From Liolophura sinensis (Eukaryota; Mollusca; Polyplacophora; Chitonida; Chitonidae), in contig NC_088295.1 of the NCBI RefSeq assembly GCF_032854445.1, positions 30,748,470 to 30,801,384 on the forward strand: a DNA stretch of 52,915 nucleotides, in the 5' to 3' direction. How positions within the stretch are numbered: the stretch's first letter is position 1; each line of letters begins with the position of its first letter. Made by a program: the position numbers and the translations under genes. The notes beneath the pieces were generated by a model. That model saw nothing but the letters and a program-made list of their open reading frames with translations, was not told where the DNA came from and searched no databases. Positions 1 through 12,999 of this stretch are shown piece after piece.

Positions 1-3000
1 GTCGCGGTGTGAAGATATATGTGGAACTGGATTACACAGGCGACAGGTTCACCGTAAGTCAATCCCTCCCGACCAGCTTTCTATATAAAACGAGGGTACT
101 CTGGCGTGAAAAGTTAATTACAGCTCGCACCTGAGGTTAAACATTCACCTGAGGTGATAAGGGAAGGTTGATCACAGAGCTAAGGCGGCTTGCTTTGACT
201 CGGAACAAGAACTTTTGCTTTCTCCGATAAAATCTATGACTTTATCCCAATCTGTGGAACTCACCGATTTGAAATTAACTGCAAAATAGTCCCTGTTAAC
301 AATTGCTTCAGCCACCTGATTCTAAAGAGGTTAATGGTCTGAAGCTTTTAATCCGGAATAACGATCCTTCATTATTTGGTTCAAGCTGTATAAAATTACT
401 TCAGGGTAGTTTTTTTCATTTAAAAGATATCTGCAAAATGCTCAAGAATCAATTAATGTATGGTAACATTTTGTCACATGCATTAGTCACATACTGTGGT
501 TTGGATTAAAACGTTACTCTTTATATAGATGTGTGTATAAATTGTGTATGTTTCAATATGTCATAATTTTGTCAGACCGAGGAGATCGATATATATCTGC
601 TTATTTCGCCTCAAATTAATGAATGTTAGCAGTCCTCGAGTTACCAAATAAATGTTTCAACAAATAACATTAACTTGATTCTTCAAGACAAACGAGCAAC
701 AAAAAAAATCTTCATTGATCTTACACATGGTCATACATATACATGTATATCTATATAAATGAACAAACTAGCTGCATATTCAACTCCCAAAATAAATGAC
801 TTTGACAATGTTAACATGTAAGTGTCAAAGTATATATATGCAAAATGAAAATGGGAAAGTGCTAAAATGAAAATACGAAGAATTATTACGTCGTTTAAAG
901 AATATACAGTTGTATTCTGAAGACATATAACAGCTCAGAAATTAAGTTATTATCATTTGCGAGATGATTGCAGTTACATTATTTCTCGAAACATTTCAAT
1001 TGAGCTGCTCTTGTTGTTATTTAAGATTTAATGCTTGAATTATATGGTGGGTCTAACCAATCAAAAGGACTGTATACGCTTGAGTTGAGGGCAAATGCTT
1101 TTGCTTTCCAACCTAAACATATAGAATTTTGTACAAATACTCTCCGAATAAGTATATAACGTCCTTGAATGTACACTAGGCTTATATCTGCCTGGTGTAG
1201 ATCAAAATTCAAATGTTTGACAATACTTATGTCGGACAGAAAAAAATTAGATTTAATATGAGGTTTTCAGTATAGTTTCTTTGACTTTTCTTTGACTTAA
1301 CTTTCTTTGAATTTAAACATTTCTTAGTATTAATAATTATATAGAAAATGAAGCCACTGTAATATTTCAGTTGATGCAAAGATAATATTTATTTTAACAT
1401 TTTTTCAGAGGCTGTCCTTGTCCCATTTTAATACTTATTGATCATTTTATTTTACTTGGAATACTGCGAATACAATTTGCTGATTGCCATATGTGTATGT
1501 GCTCTTCATATATCATCGAGGATAATCTCCCATTTACTGATTGACTTATTGGCCTGATCTCGTGGATCTCATTATCCGCACAAGACACACGCTGACCCGT
1601 GCCCATCTGGTCATTTTTAACATTTAGCCAGAGCTCTTCTGCCACCTTTTATTGCGCCTTTGGTCAACACTAGTCGGAGGCGGCACGGCGGTGGCACTTT
1701 GATCTCACAGGTAGGTATTATTGACGTAATGCATTGAGCGGGGTGTCCAGTCAAGTGTAAGCTATTTGTATATAACAGTTTAAATGGTCATTAGGCTGTA
1801 TGGCCAAGGCTCTAATGGTGTTACTCCGTCCAATGCAATACTTTTCTTAGCGGGTAATTTTCAGCTAAAGCGAGCCGCTCCATACTTCGCCGTCGCTGTC
1901 GCCTGAAACAATCACATTCGTAAGCCAGACACACTTATCCCATTTGAATTTCTACACATTCAGTTGACGCCCTTAATCACCGCTCCTTTCCTAACCCGCT
2001 GTGGTAGGAGCAATTAGAGCGTAAATGTATTCGGGGGAATAAAAAAACTCTGGACATCTTAGTCTCGACTAATATCGATTACAAAATACATCACAAAGAG
2101 TTTGCTCACTGCACCATGATCAGGCTGATTTGGACTTCGGACGTAGGCTTCCGTGACAAAACTTTTCCCTTTTGTTTGAATCCTGACAGATCTACAAAAA
2201 CACGCGAATTTTCAACATAAAATAAATCATTTTCGAAGTTCAATCATGTATTAATTTCTTAAATTGGTTGAAAAATCTCAATAAATGAAAAATAATTTGC
2301 TTGCGATTTTCTCCTACATATATTTCAATAAACTTGTACGTACAGGAAAGCAATCATCACACGCATCTGGTTATACAAACCGAATGTGTAATGTTTTCTT
2401 ACCATGTAAGTAAAAAAGCCGTATATCACACAGGTACCAAAACAATTTAACATCGTCATATATACGTGCGTTTTAAGCACCCATATTGTCAGTATGGTGC
2501 TATGACGAACAGTAGCAATCAAAGTATATTTGTATTCAGCCTTGGTATTACTCACGGAACACGAGTGTGAAATTTGAATTGTATGTTATGGCTACAATAT
2601 ATCGACTGCCTTCCTTGTTGGCCTCATGGAAATCTGACAAACGCTTCTCTCTCAAATGCTGATATTAGCTTATTTATTATTTACACTTATATACAGTAGT
2701 AGGATTAGGAATATCCTGTTGGAAGAGGTATTTTATGTTGTTTTTCCGAAATAGGACTTGTGATTATCGACTATAGGAATTAATGCCTCTTCGTGGTTTG
2801 ACAGAGATATATATACGAATGTCCGACTTGCGACTCTTCTCCATATACATTTACAAGTAAGCATTCGTGCATCCTGTAGCTCGCATCCAGGGTGTATTAT
2901 TAGAGACTAACGTTGATTATGAACAGTTCATGACAACAGAATTCGTCAATTTTACTCTGTATAAATTTACAAGAGAATTGGCATCGGCTATATGAGGGAT

Positions 3001-3269
3001 ACTAAGCCCAAATGGTCTCTCAAATGCTGATTACGAATGACTCGAATGACTCAGTTTTAAGCATATATCTGCCAGGATAATTCGCTTTAGTGAATAATTT
3101 GTTGATACTGGAACTCAAGTCCTTTAATACTGTGACCATTGTAAACATTAGAAAATAACACCACCGTGGTTATACAAAATATTATACTTAAACTTCCTAC
3201 ATCATTAAAACACCATCTTTTATCACAATTATGCATGCACCTCGAGTATAGTATCTGTGCTGAATTTAA
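1..3269. other. gene-less stretch, mostly AT-rich
   Basis: I see no exon, RNA gene or mobile-element protein here. Open frames are under 80 codons, unrelated to any family I know, and often overlap frames on the other strand. A TATATAAA sequence lies at 82-89, but no coding exon follows it on the plus strand. The only part that stands out in base composition is about 1630-2060, which is listed separately. Confidence 0.6.
1630..2060. promoter_or_regulatory. enhancer-like non-coding block
   Basis: This block is clearly richer in GC and CpG than its flanks and has no sustained open frame. It is dense in short motifs that developmental regulators use: CCTTTGG, TGACGTAA, GGTCATTA, TAATCACCGC and CAATTAGAG. 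Base composition and motif density are what I see. A regulatory role, for example for the bHLH gene some 20 kb away, is inference. Motif matches of this length also occur by chance. Confidence 0.25.
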
Positions 3270-4085
3270 CTGAAGTTATAAATCTATTTGTCGAAACAGG
3301 TCAACAATCTATCCGCCACTTGCCAAAACGACGTGTAACACAAACTACCAAAAAGTATATGAAGTACGAAAATAGGAAAGAATCATACAAAGAGTGAGTG
3401 AGTGAGTGCTTGGGGTTTAACGTCGTACTCAACAATTTTTCAGTCATATGACGACGAAGGAATCATTAGGGTGCATGCACGTGTAATTGTGCCTCCTTGT
3501 TGCAGGACGGATTTCCACCACTCTTTTATTTAGTGCTGCATCACTGAGACGACTTACCGAAGGCAAGTAAGCCGCCCCGCCCGAGCCATTATACTGATAC
3601 GGGTCAACCAGTCGTTGCACTATCCCCTTCATGCTGAACGCCAAGCGAGGAAGTTACAACTTCCTCTTTTAAAGTCTTTTAAATCTTTAAATCTTTTAAA
3701 GGTGTGACTCGACCAAGGATTGATCCTGGATCTACCGGTCCAACTGTGCTATCCGGGCCGGTCAATCATACAAAGAGAAGCAGTCAACAATTTTCAATGA
3801 TGTTGGGAAGATGCAAGGTATGTTCTAGGCGACTGAGTAAAATCAATATTCAAATCGTATCCGATGCTAAAATATAATTTGTCGATAACGGTGTATGTAC
3901 CTGAGCTGCGCTTTGTTTACAACTGTGCATACATCCAACATGACGATCTAATTCAACACGATGCATATACTGTCCCTAGCCCTTGCTTAAGCGGAATTAG
4001 ACACAATCATGAAGCAGAGCGCTACAGACTCCGGACACTTTGTCGATACTTAGTTACAAGAGAAGTATACTTACTGTAAAACTTA
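3270..4085. repeat. dispersed repeat family R1, copy 1 (split by a SINE)
   Basis: Once the SINE at 3395-3763 is removed, this stretch aligns by eye with 19361-19800. Shared landmarks in the same order are GTCGAAACAGG, CCAAAACRACG..TAACACAAAC, AAAAAGTA, GAAGCAGTCAACA, CAATGATG, TTTAAGCGGAAT and ACACAATC. No protein-coding frame runs through both copies, so this is probably a non-autonomous element. The SINE in this copy but not at 19.4 kb shows that R1 was in place first. I do not recognise the family, and its ends are approximate. Confidence 0.7.
3395..3763 (-). mobile_element. full-length tRNA-derived SINE (type B) with 14-bp target-site duplication
   Basis: The 14-bp repeat AATCATACAAAGAG flanks the element at 3381-3394 and 3764-3777, marking a complete insertion. 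Read on the minus strand, it starts with a tRNA-like head. The A box TAGCACAGTTGG fits TRGCNNAGYNGG exactly, and a B-box-like GGATCAATCC follows. It ends in TTGAGTACGACGTTAAAC then CCCAAGCACTCAC repeats, a SINE tail I associate with molluscs. It is about 369 bp, carries no protein, and would need a LINE for mobility. Confidence 0.9.
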
Positions 4086-4299
4086 AGAAACTTGGAGTGA
4101 AAGTGTTTGATGGAATAACCTTGACACACAAATTTTTGCAGTGATAACTTCTGACGTTGAATGAAATCGTCACACAACACAGCATCTAATGTCGTAAAGT
4201 CTCCAGAAGAGGAAACCGTTTTGGTCTTTGTACAAATATAGTTCCAGATAAGACGTACTATCTGGCGAGTCCGTGGTTTCCTTAAAATCTAGGGAAGGT

Positions 4300-4510
4300 G
4301 GGTAAATATAAGCGTCATGTCCAACATTCATATACCATTCGTAGCCCGTAAAGGGCGTTCCAAGTCGATAATCGCAGGATCGATTTCCAAAACAACTTTT
4401 AACACTAGCTCCCAAAGGCAAAGGTATGTAAGAAATTATACAATTAGGAAATAAAGCCGGTAACACACAAGAGAGAAACGTTCATCAGTTTTCAATGATG
4501 CCGGGCAGAC
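4300..4510. repeat. repeat family R1, partial copy 2
   Basis: This piece matches the left half of the copy near 19.4 kb. Shared words include ATAATCGCAGGA, CCAAAACAAC, TAACAC and TTTCAATGATG. It lies a few hundred bases downstream of copy 1 in the same orientation. The right half of the family is missing. An open frame of 98 codons on the minus strand (4170-4466) crosses it but does not persist in the other copy, so I do not call a gene. Confidence 0.55.
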
Positions 4511-7500
4511 AGTGGATATATCAGACAGTGGATATACAATATACTGTGAAATATCTTTCACAGCCTCTCCTAGATGAGACATATTTACCAATATGGTTAA
4601 TGTTAAACAATCCATTCAAATGCCTGCATTTAAAAAATCTAAAAATAATAATAGTAAAATTAAAAGGATTTATAGGGATAGTTTTTGTGTTTTATTCATC
4701 TTTGACTATATTTCTGATAAACTAATAAGTCCTTAAAATATATGATCTATAGCCAAAAATCATATACACTAGGTAAAAACACGTTGTGCTTGAGCATGAT
4801 TTCCAAGAAATATAAACGTTTTCGAAAACAACTTTTATAGAATGGCAACCCTTTGTATAAATGTTGGTACTTTAATTTGTTCAGCACTTTCTAAAACTTT
4901 GTTTTTGATCAGAATACTTGTTTTCAGCTTGTAAATTTTTTATGTTTTTCAGAAACATGACTGTGGTTTGGGTGTTTTTGTACTACATATTGTCCAAAGA
5001 ATGACCCATCCTTTCTCAAGACTTTCTTTGCTGCATTCCAGACGAAGTAATTTATTGTTTACAGAGATGCTAATTTCCAAGCAAATTTGACCATTGTGGC
5101 AGTCTTTGGCAGTGACAAATTCACTCCTAGGGAGTGTTCCTTGTGTTCCATTCTCTTTTCAGTTTGCCATCTGTATCAAACTTCGTCTCGGCGTATCTTG
5201 TTTTCAGATTCATCGCCTGTGTAATTTGATCATTGTTGCAATCGGAATATATAAATTGCCATCCACTGTCGCCCCTTTGAAATCAGCTATCATAAAGTTT
5301 CTCCACGACGTTTGTGCGCGGGGTGCCACACTGGATCGGTTCTGTCTCAGACTAAGCGACTCCAATATTTGCTGTCTCCGATTCGTCTCATTGTTACCTT
5401 GCTGGTCGAGGTGACTAGATCGGTTTATCCCAGTCGATTATCCAGTCATTTATCGTCTGTGGTTAACATCAATGGTTAACGTTCACTCATTCACGTGTTT
5501 ATATTATCACCTAGTGCTTTCTCTTCCATTATTTTGCACGTCTCACAAACATCAAATTTAATGCACCAATGAGGCGTTAAGAGACAGGTGAATACTTCTT
5601 GGAGTGAAACCTTATATGTTAAATGAGGCAGAAATCACCCATATCTGAAATTAGCAACAGTCGGGCAGAAGGGGAAAAGTTATAGCGTTCAAGATGCTGT
5701 CACCCTACCGAAATGTGTTTGCAATGATAACAAAGATGGCACTGAACTACGCGCCATCCGAATAACCCCAGGGAATTGTCTGTTTAAGGGAGAATCGCTC
5801 AATTCTACGATTTAAGAATTTGAACTTGGCAAACATCTATATGATCATTCATTTCTCAAATACATTAACGTTTACAGTAAGTCAGACGTGACTCAAACAC
5901 AGATATAATATGATTGTATATCTGGTGATAAGTATGATTATTTAACTGAACTTATACCAAGTGTTATTTAGATATTTCGAAATGTTCTCTTGAAAGATAT
6001 TCATTTAAAATGAATAGGTCTCCGCGTACCTAACTGAAAATCCGCATAAGCCTAATTTGTTTCATACTCCATGGGCCAATTTTCTATAGTTCATCTTCAC
6101 GACAAGTGGAATCTCCCAAGCTGATTTAAAAGTTTATTTTGTTTAAAAACTATAACATGGTCAGTTTTATGGGTTGCGGAAACCGCATTGCTGGAGGTAA
6201 AACCACCGACATTTGGCTAGTATAACATACGAACTTTGCACGTGTCACTTACACTGCAGGCTTCCACCACATACTGGTTTTTAACGAACGTTAGACGGCG
6301 CAAGGGCAACACGAGCGTGGTCAACCGCTTATCTTGTCACCAGTAAACAATGAGAGTGGGACCGGATCACTAAGGATCATCCGTGCAAGTAAACTTTAAT
6401 GAAAGACTTCCACGAAAGGCAGAATTATATGACAATGGTTGAAACACTCTAGTACTTCATTACTTGTGTGTTTTTACTGTTTACAATATGTTGAAGATGT
6501 TTATAACTTTGTTTTTAAATAAATTTTTTTACACTATTTGCCAGTTAGTTATAAAATTTATATGACAGAAAGTGTGGTCATCCTTCCTGACATCCACTCT
6601 ATATCTTACACCCGGATTTCGTCCTCTTTCTTTATTCAACACAGGCGGAATTATTTTCTTTAACCCGTGGGTCCCAGCGAAGACGTTGTTCTTGCCTGTG
6701 TCCTGCAAGCCTGTCTGCGTTAAAGGAGATCTCTCCTCGAGTTGCCATTATTACCGACAAGTTGTAAGAGGCAAACTAAGTTCTCCTCACTTCACACTTC
6801 GCGCGTCAGTGGAAACTATAGACGGATTGTGAGCGTTACTTGACGCCAGTCATACATGCTTGACAAATGTCCATAACTAAGAGACTAGATTTGATATTCA
6901 CTAATAAACTCATTGGTGAACATCCATACGCCAATATCTTTTCCAAACACACGATATTGTTTGGGTTGTTTTCGAACAAACAACAAACAAAGCTATTTAA
7001 CTATTTTAAAGAAAATATTCTTCTTTCTTTCGATTTGCTGATTGAAATATTAAATACCTACTCATAGCTGATTTATCTGCATGAAGATTTGTTATAAATC
7101 CCATAAAAATGAATTAAATAAACATGTATATGACTCTGAGATTCATAAACGCTCAGTAAAGCGAAACTTCAATAAATGGGTTTCCAAGAAGCCAGCTGCT
7201 GGAAAAATCCGCCCTCTTTAAAGTAAGAAAATAAGTGTTTATACTTAATATATAGGTGAAATGATGTACATGTATTTATGCAGTGGAACTTCTGTGTTTA
7301 CCATTGGAATTTTTACAGTTTTCATACAACATTATTACTTCTCAAGAGGAAATGGCGATAGCTTTCACGGGTGACATCAAATCAAGAGTCGACGATGACT
7401 GCGTCAAATGGTAAGAATTGATGATGCTTTTCTTTAAATTGATAGCTTATATGAATATAAAACCTCAGATTTATTTACTATACTATCTAGAAGAACACAT

Positions 7501-7680
7501 TTGCAAGAAACGTATTTAAAATTTGTTAGAACATTTTTTCGGAAACTTTCTGCCAAAATAAAATGCATGAAAACCCCCTTGTTCTCCCGTCTTTTGAGAA
7601 AAAATATATGCCATGTTATGGCAAGAGGGATTGGATTATGGATATATTCTTGATAGGATAAGCTAATCAGAAGGAAAAAA
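4511..7680. other. gene-less stretch
   Basis: I see no supportable gene. Two GC-richer pieces, about 5090-5460 and 6590-6830, contain frames of 106 and 86 codons. Neither resembles a protein family, and both look like non-coding, motif-rich DNA such as the blocks listed elsewhere. The rest is AT-rich single-copy-looking sequence. Confidence 0.5.
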
Positions 7681-7806
7681 ATCTCTTTTATTGATTTGAT
7701 TGGGGTTTTACGTCGTACTGGCTAATGTTTCATTTATACCATGGCAGTCAGCATTATCGTGGGAGGAAACCTGGCAAAGCCCTGGGGGAACCCACGACCA
7801 TCAGGT
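7681..7806 (-). mobile_element. SINE type A fragment
   Basis: On the minus strand this reads GGTCGTGGGTTCCCCC, then CAGGTTTCCTCCCACGATAA, and ends in a GTACGACGTAAAACCCCAAT tail before CAAATCAATAAA. It is the body and 3' tail of the family whose best copy is at 35436-35716. The tRNA-like head is missing (5' truncated). Confidence 0.75.
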
Positions 7807-8099
7807 TGCATAATTATCTTTAGGCGAAATGTATGTAAAATAAAATGTGATTGGTGACAAGCTTTGATGTGACTTTCCATGCTCCATTTGGTGCTCAGTT
7901 TGTAAGAAGAAAAACAGATAAATTCTGAAAGCACGACTGACATAAATGAATTCCACTTTGAAAACAAATTGTGTCTTGAATTTTACTGAATTACAAGATT
8001 GACAAGGCGATATTCTTTCTGTAACCACAATAACTTTTGTTCTCAGACAGAGAAAAGTGGATATTTATCTCAATGATAAATGTGCTGTGGGTATTTGTG

Positions 8100-9320
8100 A
8101 GGGGGATAGCAGTCACATGGGATTGTGGCTAGTGCGCTAAATAATGTCATCATTGTCAGTAAACCGGGGATTAGCAGGGTTGTCTGTTCAGCCCTCTCCT
8201 ATATAACCTGACGTTTGGCGGGCACTGGTCCGCGGTAATCGGGGAGCAGCCAGCGATATTTCGGTAACACACCGCTCTGTTAAAGGTGACAGTTTTCACA
8301 GCCGTATTCAGAGATTTTCAAATGTGTATATAAATACACGTTAATGATCCCGGAAAGAGCGCTAAAACTGCTTGTTGTGAGGAACCAGCCCAGTAGGTGG
8401 TGGGCTGTATCATTCATGACGAGGGCCGATCTATTCTTTCCGGTGCGCACTCGAGACAAAATAGGCCGGCTGGTGTTTGAATATGTCACCGCGGGTTTTC
8501 CACGGTACCATCCAGGCTCCCGAATAGACGAACAGACCTGGCTCCTTTCCCCGCCGTAGCCGCAGTCTGGAGGTTGAAAGATGCAAAAGGAAGGGGGTAC
8601 CATTAAATTAGCACACTCCAAAGGGCCTTTAGAATTCTTTAAAATAACCGGTTCTTGAGAAATGTCAGAGGTTGAGGGTAGCTGGATCTTGAGAGATCAG
8701 TAGGGAGTGCATAAAGGAAGGACCTCGGTTCAAAGACGTAGTTATTCGTCAGAGAAAATTTCAAGAACAAACTCTCAATATTTCAAAGCGTAATCCAATT
8801 CCAGTTCTTGACTGTCGAGAGGCTAAGATAATAGCTGGCTAGCCACGGCCAAGAGGGACAACTACCGGGGAAAGCAGCGAGAACGGCGACATCACACAGG
8901 CTAAATGGCACTGAAGGGGTCGCACTTCATCGACTTAAATACACCTTTAAGGTTAACTAAAACAAAATTCGTTTCCGTACGTGAATGATAAAGTCTACCA
9001 TCTGCCATTGTGATACGGACGTTATTAATTGTCCGTACTTTCTCTATTAATTGTCACCACGTGGGGTTTATGGGAAGCGAAGCGGGAAGGTAATTAATAT
9101 AGCGGGTTATCTCTGATTAGCCACCATTTGATAATGATGCTGATATCAGGTAGGACCTTTGCCCAGCCAAACACAGTGTCGGGATAAGAATTAATGTATT
9201 ATTCCAGCTGGAAGGTTAACGGAATATTCCATTCTCTCACACAAAGGCCACTATATTAGTTCCGACTCAGTAATAACCAATGAATCCGCAAGACACTGTG
9301 ACGGATCTTATTACATTTCT
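8100..9320. promoter_or_regulatory. enhancer-like non-coding block
   Basis: This block has raised GC content and dense homeodomain-type (TTAATTG, GGTAATTAAT, GAATTAATG) and E-box-type (CACGTG, CAGCTG, CCATTTG) motifs, mostly at 9000-9320. It includes a perfect 7-bp inverted repeat, TACGGAC/GTCCGTA, around 9014-9037 and two copies of TATTAATTGTC 22 bp apart. A TATATAA sits near 8200, followed by a GC-rich stretch. I see the motifs directly. That it is an enhancer, perhaps for the bHLH gene at 22.2 kb, is inference. Confidence 0.3.
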
Positions 9321-11879
9321 GTAATATAATAATCACTGCGACTCTGTATAAAGCATTGGATAAAAACAACATATATGGTCATCATCAGTGCTTGTAGCAA
9401 ATCTTTTCCATTCACTGTTCTGCGTATTTAATAGTGTTTTTATTAATTAAGATAATACATTGGACTAAAGTCTGAAAAGAGATATACGGTAGTTTAATCA
9501 ACTGTAAAGGATCTTACAGTTTACATCTGCAATTTTAATGGAGACATTGGTTTATGGGAATTATACATTCGTACATTTTAATTATGACCAATCCGAAAAC
9601 CAATTTATCAAAAAACAAACCAAGAAAAGAAAACAAACAAAAAAATGCAAAAGAACATATAATCTCCAGTCACCCAGTATACTAAAATAATGAACTAATA
9701 ATTCACTATTCTATAAAAGCAAACATCTACTACTCCATTAATCAAGCCAGCCATCTACTTCTCCGTCAATAAACCACCACAACAATCACCCACCTAACAC
9801 ATCATTACGCCAATAATTAAAGAATCAAGATATCGAAATTTGGTTTCCAGTCCATAAAACCGCTGATTATTATGGTTTACCTTTGCCTACAATACATTGC
9901 TTAGCTAGACACTGATATTGACGAATAATTCTTTATTTTTGCAACTCAGGCTGTTTACTGAATGCTCAAAACTCATTTTTCACATTGATAATAGTTAGCA
10001 TCTGTCTGGAGACCGTATCTAGACATGCATTTCTCGTGCATGCATTCAGACTCAATTGCAGATCAGCACATGGAACAACTAATACAGATTACTGAGATAT
10101 GCCGATCATTAGGAAGTGCATGAACACTACTAAACCAAGCAGAAGAACTGCATATGTCTGCTTTTTTGCGGGATCCATGAAGTAAAGAAAACAATAGCCA
10201 GTCCATTTCTGATTTTAATCAGTTCAGTCTTTTGCAGAACAATTGTCCGGCTCTCATTTTCTTTCTCATTTATCAAGAACAAAATATAGACTCTGCATGC
10301 CTTTTTGCACTTTCCTTGTCGTTACAATGCCGCAGTGATAGAGTGGTCTCTGTCGGGGTTATCAGTCGGCAGGGTGAGTGATGACCCAGAGTGAAACACG
10401 CTGACCTCGCGTCTGTTGTCCTCTTCCCCTCAATTCTGAACGGGCACGGTTATCCGCGTTAGAAAGGAGCAGACGACAAGTCACGTGATTCACTTCCCAG
10501 GTGTATCTGAAAGATGCCTGTTACTAGCTCTAACGCTTCAAACGGAAACGAATACCACTGACCATACATACCTTCTTGGGTAGAAGACAGCGCCTTGTGC
10601 AAATACAACACAAAAAACGGAGAAACTGTTCTGATTTCTCAATGCAAAACTGTAAACTGAAACAAACAAAACTGAAAATCAAACGATAAGGAAGGGCTAC
10701 GTGCATGCGCAAAGCGTGCTGATTGCGGTATGTACATTAGCCGTATAGAGATCAGGGCTGAGTTTTACAAAGCGGCGTACGACATTTTTTTCGTACATTT
10801 TTTGTGAAACTGTGCTATGTATTTGGATTTGCAGAAGCAAAACTTAATGCCTAAATTCTCAAATTGAATGACAACATTTAGAAATACCTAAAATACATGT
10901 CTTGATTGTGGTTAAGAAGATCTTAGCCTCAGTCTCCATTTGTGGAGCTTGGAATCCTCTATTCCAAGACATTATAAGTACTGCTTTTCTCTGAATATTT
11001 TCATTCGTGATTAAAGGCCATCAGTTTTTATTGCATTTCATTTACAACGACATCGATGTGATATTAATTATGACTTAGGAAAATCTTAGTGCAAAGACAT
11101 ATCTGAATAAGATGAAGCCATACATGTAGACTGTGTTCCTATTGAAATTAGATCCATTGCAGAACGAATCTTAGTTTGAATAATTCTGAACACATAATTC
11201 ATGAAAGGCGTTTGAATGCGCAGTGCTTAAACGGACTCGACGAAATGAAAAGCATCTGTCAGACACTTTCTTTGATGTTCCAAGGCGTCAGTCAGCGAAA
11301 GTGATCAAACCATCGAGTCCCATGCACTCAAGGCTTCACACAATAAATCATATAATACCTGTATTTTAGCAGTTTCTTTTTTTCACCTCTGTTTTCCCAG
11401 AATTAAATTACATCTAACGAAAAGTTTTCTTCAAAACTCATTTAAATAACGATGTACGGTTCTGTATATGGCATTTACGCATTGTTAAAATCATTAAATA
11501 AAAAACTCTTTGGCCGGAAGAGTTATTCTTTACTCGATTTAAAATGCTTTCAAAGAACTACCGTTTTGTGATATATTTCTATGAAAACGTGTATTCACCT
11601 GCATTGTGCTTAAAGACACATTTAGCAGGGGAAATTCTCCAAATTGTGTTTTTGTCTATTATTCTCTGTTTCATTATTTATGAAATGCTTTCTATAGTGT
11701 ACTCTCTCTGTACAAATAGTTTGACCGTTTATTATAGTGGAACCTTGAGCTCGAGTGCATGTTTAATGCGAACTGTACAAACAAGTAATCCATTGTCGAA
11801 TAACAGCGCGGTTCAATGTTATTAACCTTGCATTGTGATCGGTTTGAAATTAAGTTATTTTTCGCTCTGGTACAAAGAG

Positions 11880-12480
11880 GCTAGGCCGCGATGTTGTGAT
11901 CTGAACTTCTCCGCGTGAACGGTTTTGCCGCCCGAGGACATGTAGTGTTGGCGACCTGGGTCGATTTTAGCTTAACACAAGTTCAGGTTCTCCCAATTGG
12001 CTTCGTTAAAACAGTGTTGCCGTTTTTAAGACGTTTCTTGATTGAAAGACGCAGGGGTTCGCCTGCTTTAGGTATAGCATCGTATGTTCTTGACAGGTAG
12101 TTTTATGGAAAACGCCCATGAGGGGCCAAGCTAAAGAGCCGAAGAGGTCTAATAAAGCAGGGCCCAATGTGTCCCCTTGCGTCAGGCCAGGGCCGTGTTG
12201 TAATCAGGGTGCTGCACACCATAGTTCACGTGTTGACATGCTGAGCTTTTTATCGACATCCGTCTAGATTTGTTAAATCCCAATTTGTCTCCGAGAAAAC
12301 TTATTACCAATTGTTAAAGTAACCGTGAGGCTTAGGCGGGCAGCTTCTAGTGACACATCACATGATTATAGCTTGAAGGATAGAAGCATTGACGCATGTG
12401 CTCCCAGGCAAAACACGTGACCCAACAATAGAAATCAACGGCAATCACCTGCCCAAATAAATACCATCGCTTGATGTCAT
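11880..12480. promoter_or_regulatory. enhancer-like block containing a short paralogue of 31535-31606
   Basis: This is GC-richer than its flanks and non-coding. At 12141-12206 the sequence begins GAAGAGGTCTAAT and continues with AGGG, CTTGC, TCAGG, GGGC and TAATC. The same order occurs at 31535-31606 inside CTU1 intron 1. Preservation of one word order in two places 19 kb apart, with little other similarity, suggests two related regulatory elements rather than a transposon. No TIR, tail or target duplication is seen. Confidence 0.3.
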
Positions 12481-12999
12481 TAATCTGTTCTCAGCGATAA
12501 AACAAACTGGTGCTTATGGTTAATCCGCAGATATCCACACTACCGTGAATGTTGCTATAAACGTTCGTCTTTACAGTACTGCAGACGATGTTACAAACTT
12601 GAAAGAATTCCACAATGGTTTTTTTTATCCCCACATATATGTATACTACCATTTCTTTACATGAAGTTTTATTCATTTATTTATTGTTGAGAGTTATATG
12701 GAAGGCTGTAAAACACAATAAACATTAGCTGTGCATTTACCTGACTACATGTAGAATTAGGCTCGTAGTAAATTTGTGTACATGTATATGCCTACTGTCA
12801 AATTGTTATCCAAACCACCAGTCACCGACAAAAACGCCTACACTACCGGGTTACTGAAATAGCGGAGAATATCAGCGTGTTAGTCCAACCCCTACAGAAC
12901 TACTGTGTATCAAAACGACCTGTGTAATCCAATGCCTACGTGACCAGTGAGACTCTATTTTCAGCTATGGTCATTTGATTCTGGTTTGTCTGGTCTGGG

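Noticed and set aside
4170-4466. 98-codon frame on the minus strand
   Set aside because: It overlaps repeat family R1, and the same frame is broken in the other copy.
8280-8621. 113-codon frame on the minus strand
   Set aside because: There is an opposite open frame on plus, no domain pattern and no splice-supported continuation. It is best read as GC-rich non-coding DNA.
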